Assembly: GCA_958405355.1 (NCBI GenBank)
Contig: CATYEA010000157.1
Coordinates: forward strand, 1-5,124
Origin: an uncultured Lachnospiraceae bacterium
Lineage (GTDB): Bacteria; Bacillota; Clostridia; Lachnospirales; Lachnospiraceae
Reading direction: 5' to 3'
Length of the DNA stretch: 5,124 nt
Part shown: positions 5,052 through 5,124 of the stretch, piece after piece
Numbering within the stretch: the first letter of the stretch is position 1
Layout of the letters: every line of letters begins with the position of its first letter
Notes under the pieces: generated by a model
What the model was told of the DNA's origin: nothing
What the model saw: only the letters and a program-made list of their open reading frames with translations
Database searches by the model: none
Made by a program: the position numbers and the translations under genes

Positions 5052-5124
5052 ATGTCAAACGTATATCGCAGCAAGACAATGAATCAGGTAAGTGAAAGTG
5101 ATATTGGTACAGAAGTGAAACTGG
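5052..5124 (+). CDS. aspS: Aspartyl-tRNA synthetase-like gene, N-terminal fragment (continues past window)
   Basis: Only 24 codons are visible. The start is ATG 5052, with AAAGGAAG (5037-5044) 7 bases upstream; a second in-frame ATG at 5079 has no ribosome site. The peptide YRSKTMNQVSESDIGTEVKL (5-24) resembles the opening of bacterial aspartyl-tRNA synthetases, where an R-[ST] pair precedes E-x-x-x-x-x-I/V-G-x-x-V and the anticodon-binding OB-fold. These class IIb enzymes charge tRNA with aspartate in the cytoplasm. The T-box just upstream independently supports an aminoacyl-tRNA synthetase. Because the specifier appears to be Asn rather than Asp, this may be a non-discriminating enzyme that also forms Asp-tRNA(Asn) for GatCAB. 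An asparaginyl- or lysyl-tRNA synthetase is less likely from the N-terminus, but the fragment is short. Confidence 0.7.
   Translation, partial: MSNVYRSKTMNQVSESDIGTEVKL

Noticed and set aside
4865..5074. Minus-strand open frame of 69 codons across the T-box terminator and synthetase start
   Set aside because: It overlaps structured RNA and the synthetase start, with no ribosome site or recognisable protein features.

Overview
The window looks like the chromosome of a low-to-mid-GC Firmicute, most likely a clostridium of the Lachnospiraceae type. This rests on SigA-like promoters, strong AGGAGG-type ribosome sites, U-tailed hairpin terminators, a T-box leader ahead of an aminoacyl-tRNA synthetase gene, and the protein families present. 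The genus is an inference. I see no insertion sequence, phage gene, CRISPR array, tRNA or rRNA.

Layout. (1) 1-804, minus strand: the first 268 codons of an AGCS-family sodium:amino-acid symporter, cut by the window edge. (2) 805-933: a compact divergent control region with a good symporter promoter, a weaker overlapping promoter for the opposite gene, and two perfect inverted repeats. (3) 934-1845, plus: a LysR-type regulator, most likely started at a TTG codon. (4) 1921-3288, plus: a MATE-family multidrug/cation antiporter with its own extended -10 promoter and a strong terminator at 3292-3324. (5) 3329-4609: a consensus promoter with a dyad at the expected +1, a MarR-family regulator, and a TauE/SafE-family anion permease 9 bases behind it; a perfect 14-bp dyad overlaps the permease stop codon. 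(6) 4635-4928: promoter and full T-box riboswitch, with Stem I, AGAGAG element, T-box sequence, antiterminator and terminator, and a probable asparagine (AAC) specifier. (7) 5052-5124: the first 24 codons of a gene resembling the N-terminus of bacterial aspartyl-tRNA synthetase.

How it works together. There are four separate units, each with its own signals. The LysR protein probably controls the divergent symporter and itself. The MATE gene seems independent. The MarR protein probably represses its own promoter and so the permease; the effector is unknown. The T-box would let uncharged tRNA turn on the synthetase gene. An Asn specifier before an AspRS-like gene suggests a non-discriminating AspRS that makes Asp-tRNA(Asn) for GatCAB amidation, which would need the downstream sequence to confirm.

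There are no gene-free stretches over 300 bases except the T-box/leader region between the permease and the synthetase gene (4610-5051). The part after the T-box terminator (4929-5051) holds only the ribosome site and nothing else I recognise. No wholly new system is evident; the T-box/AspRS arrangement and the two regulator-transporter pairs are the points most worth following.
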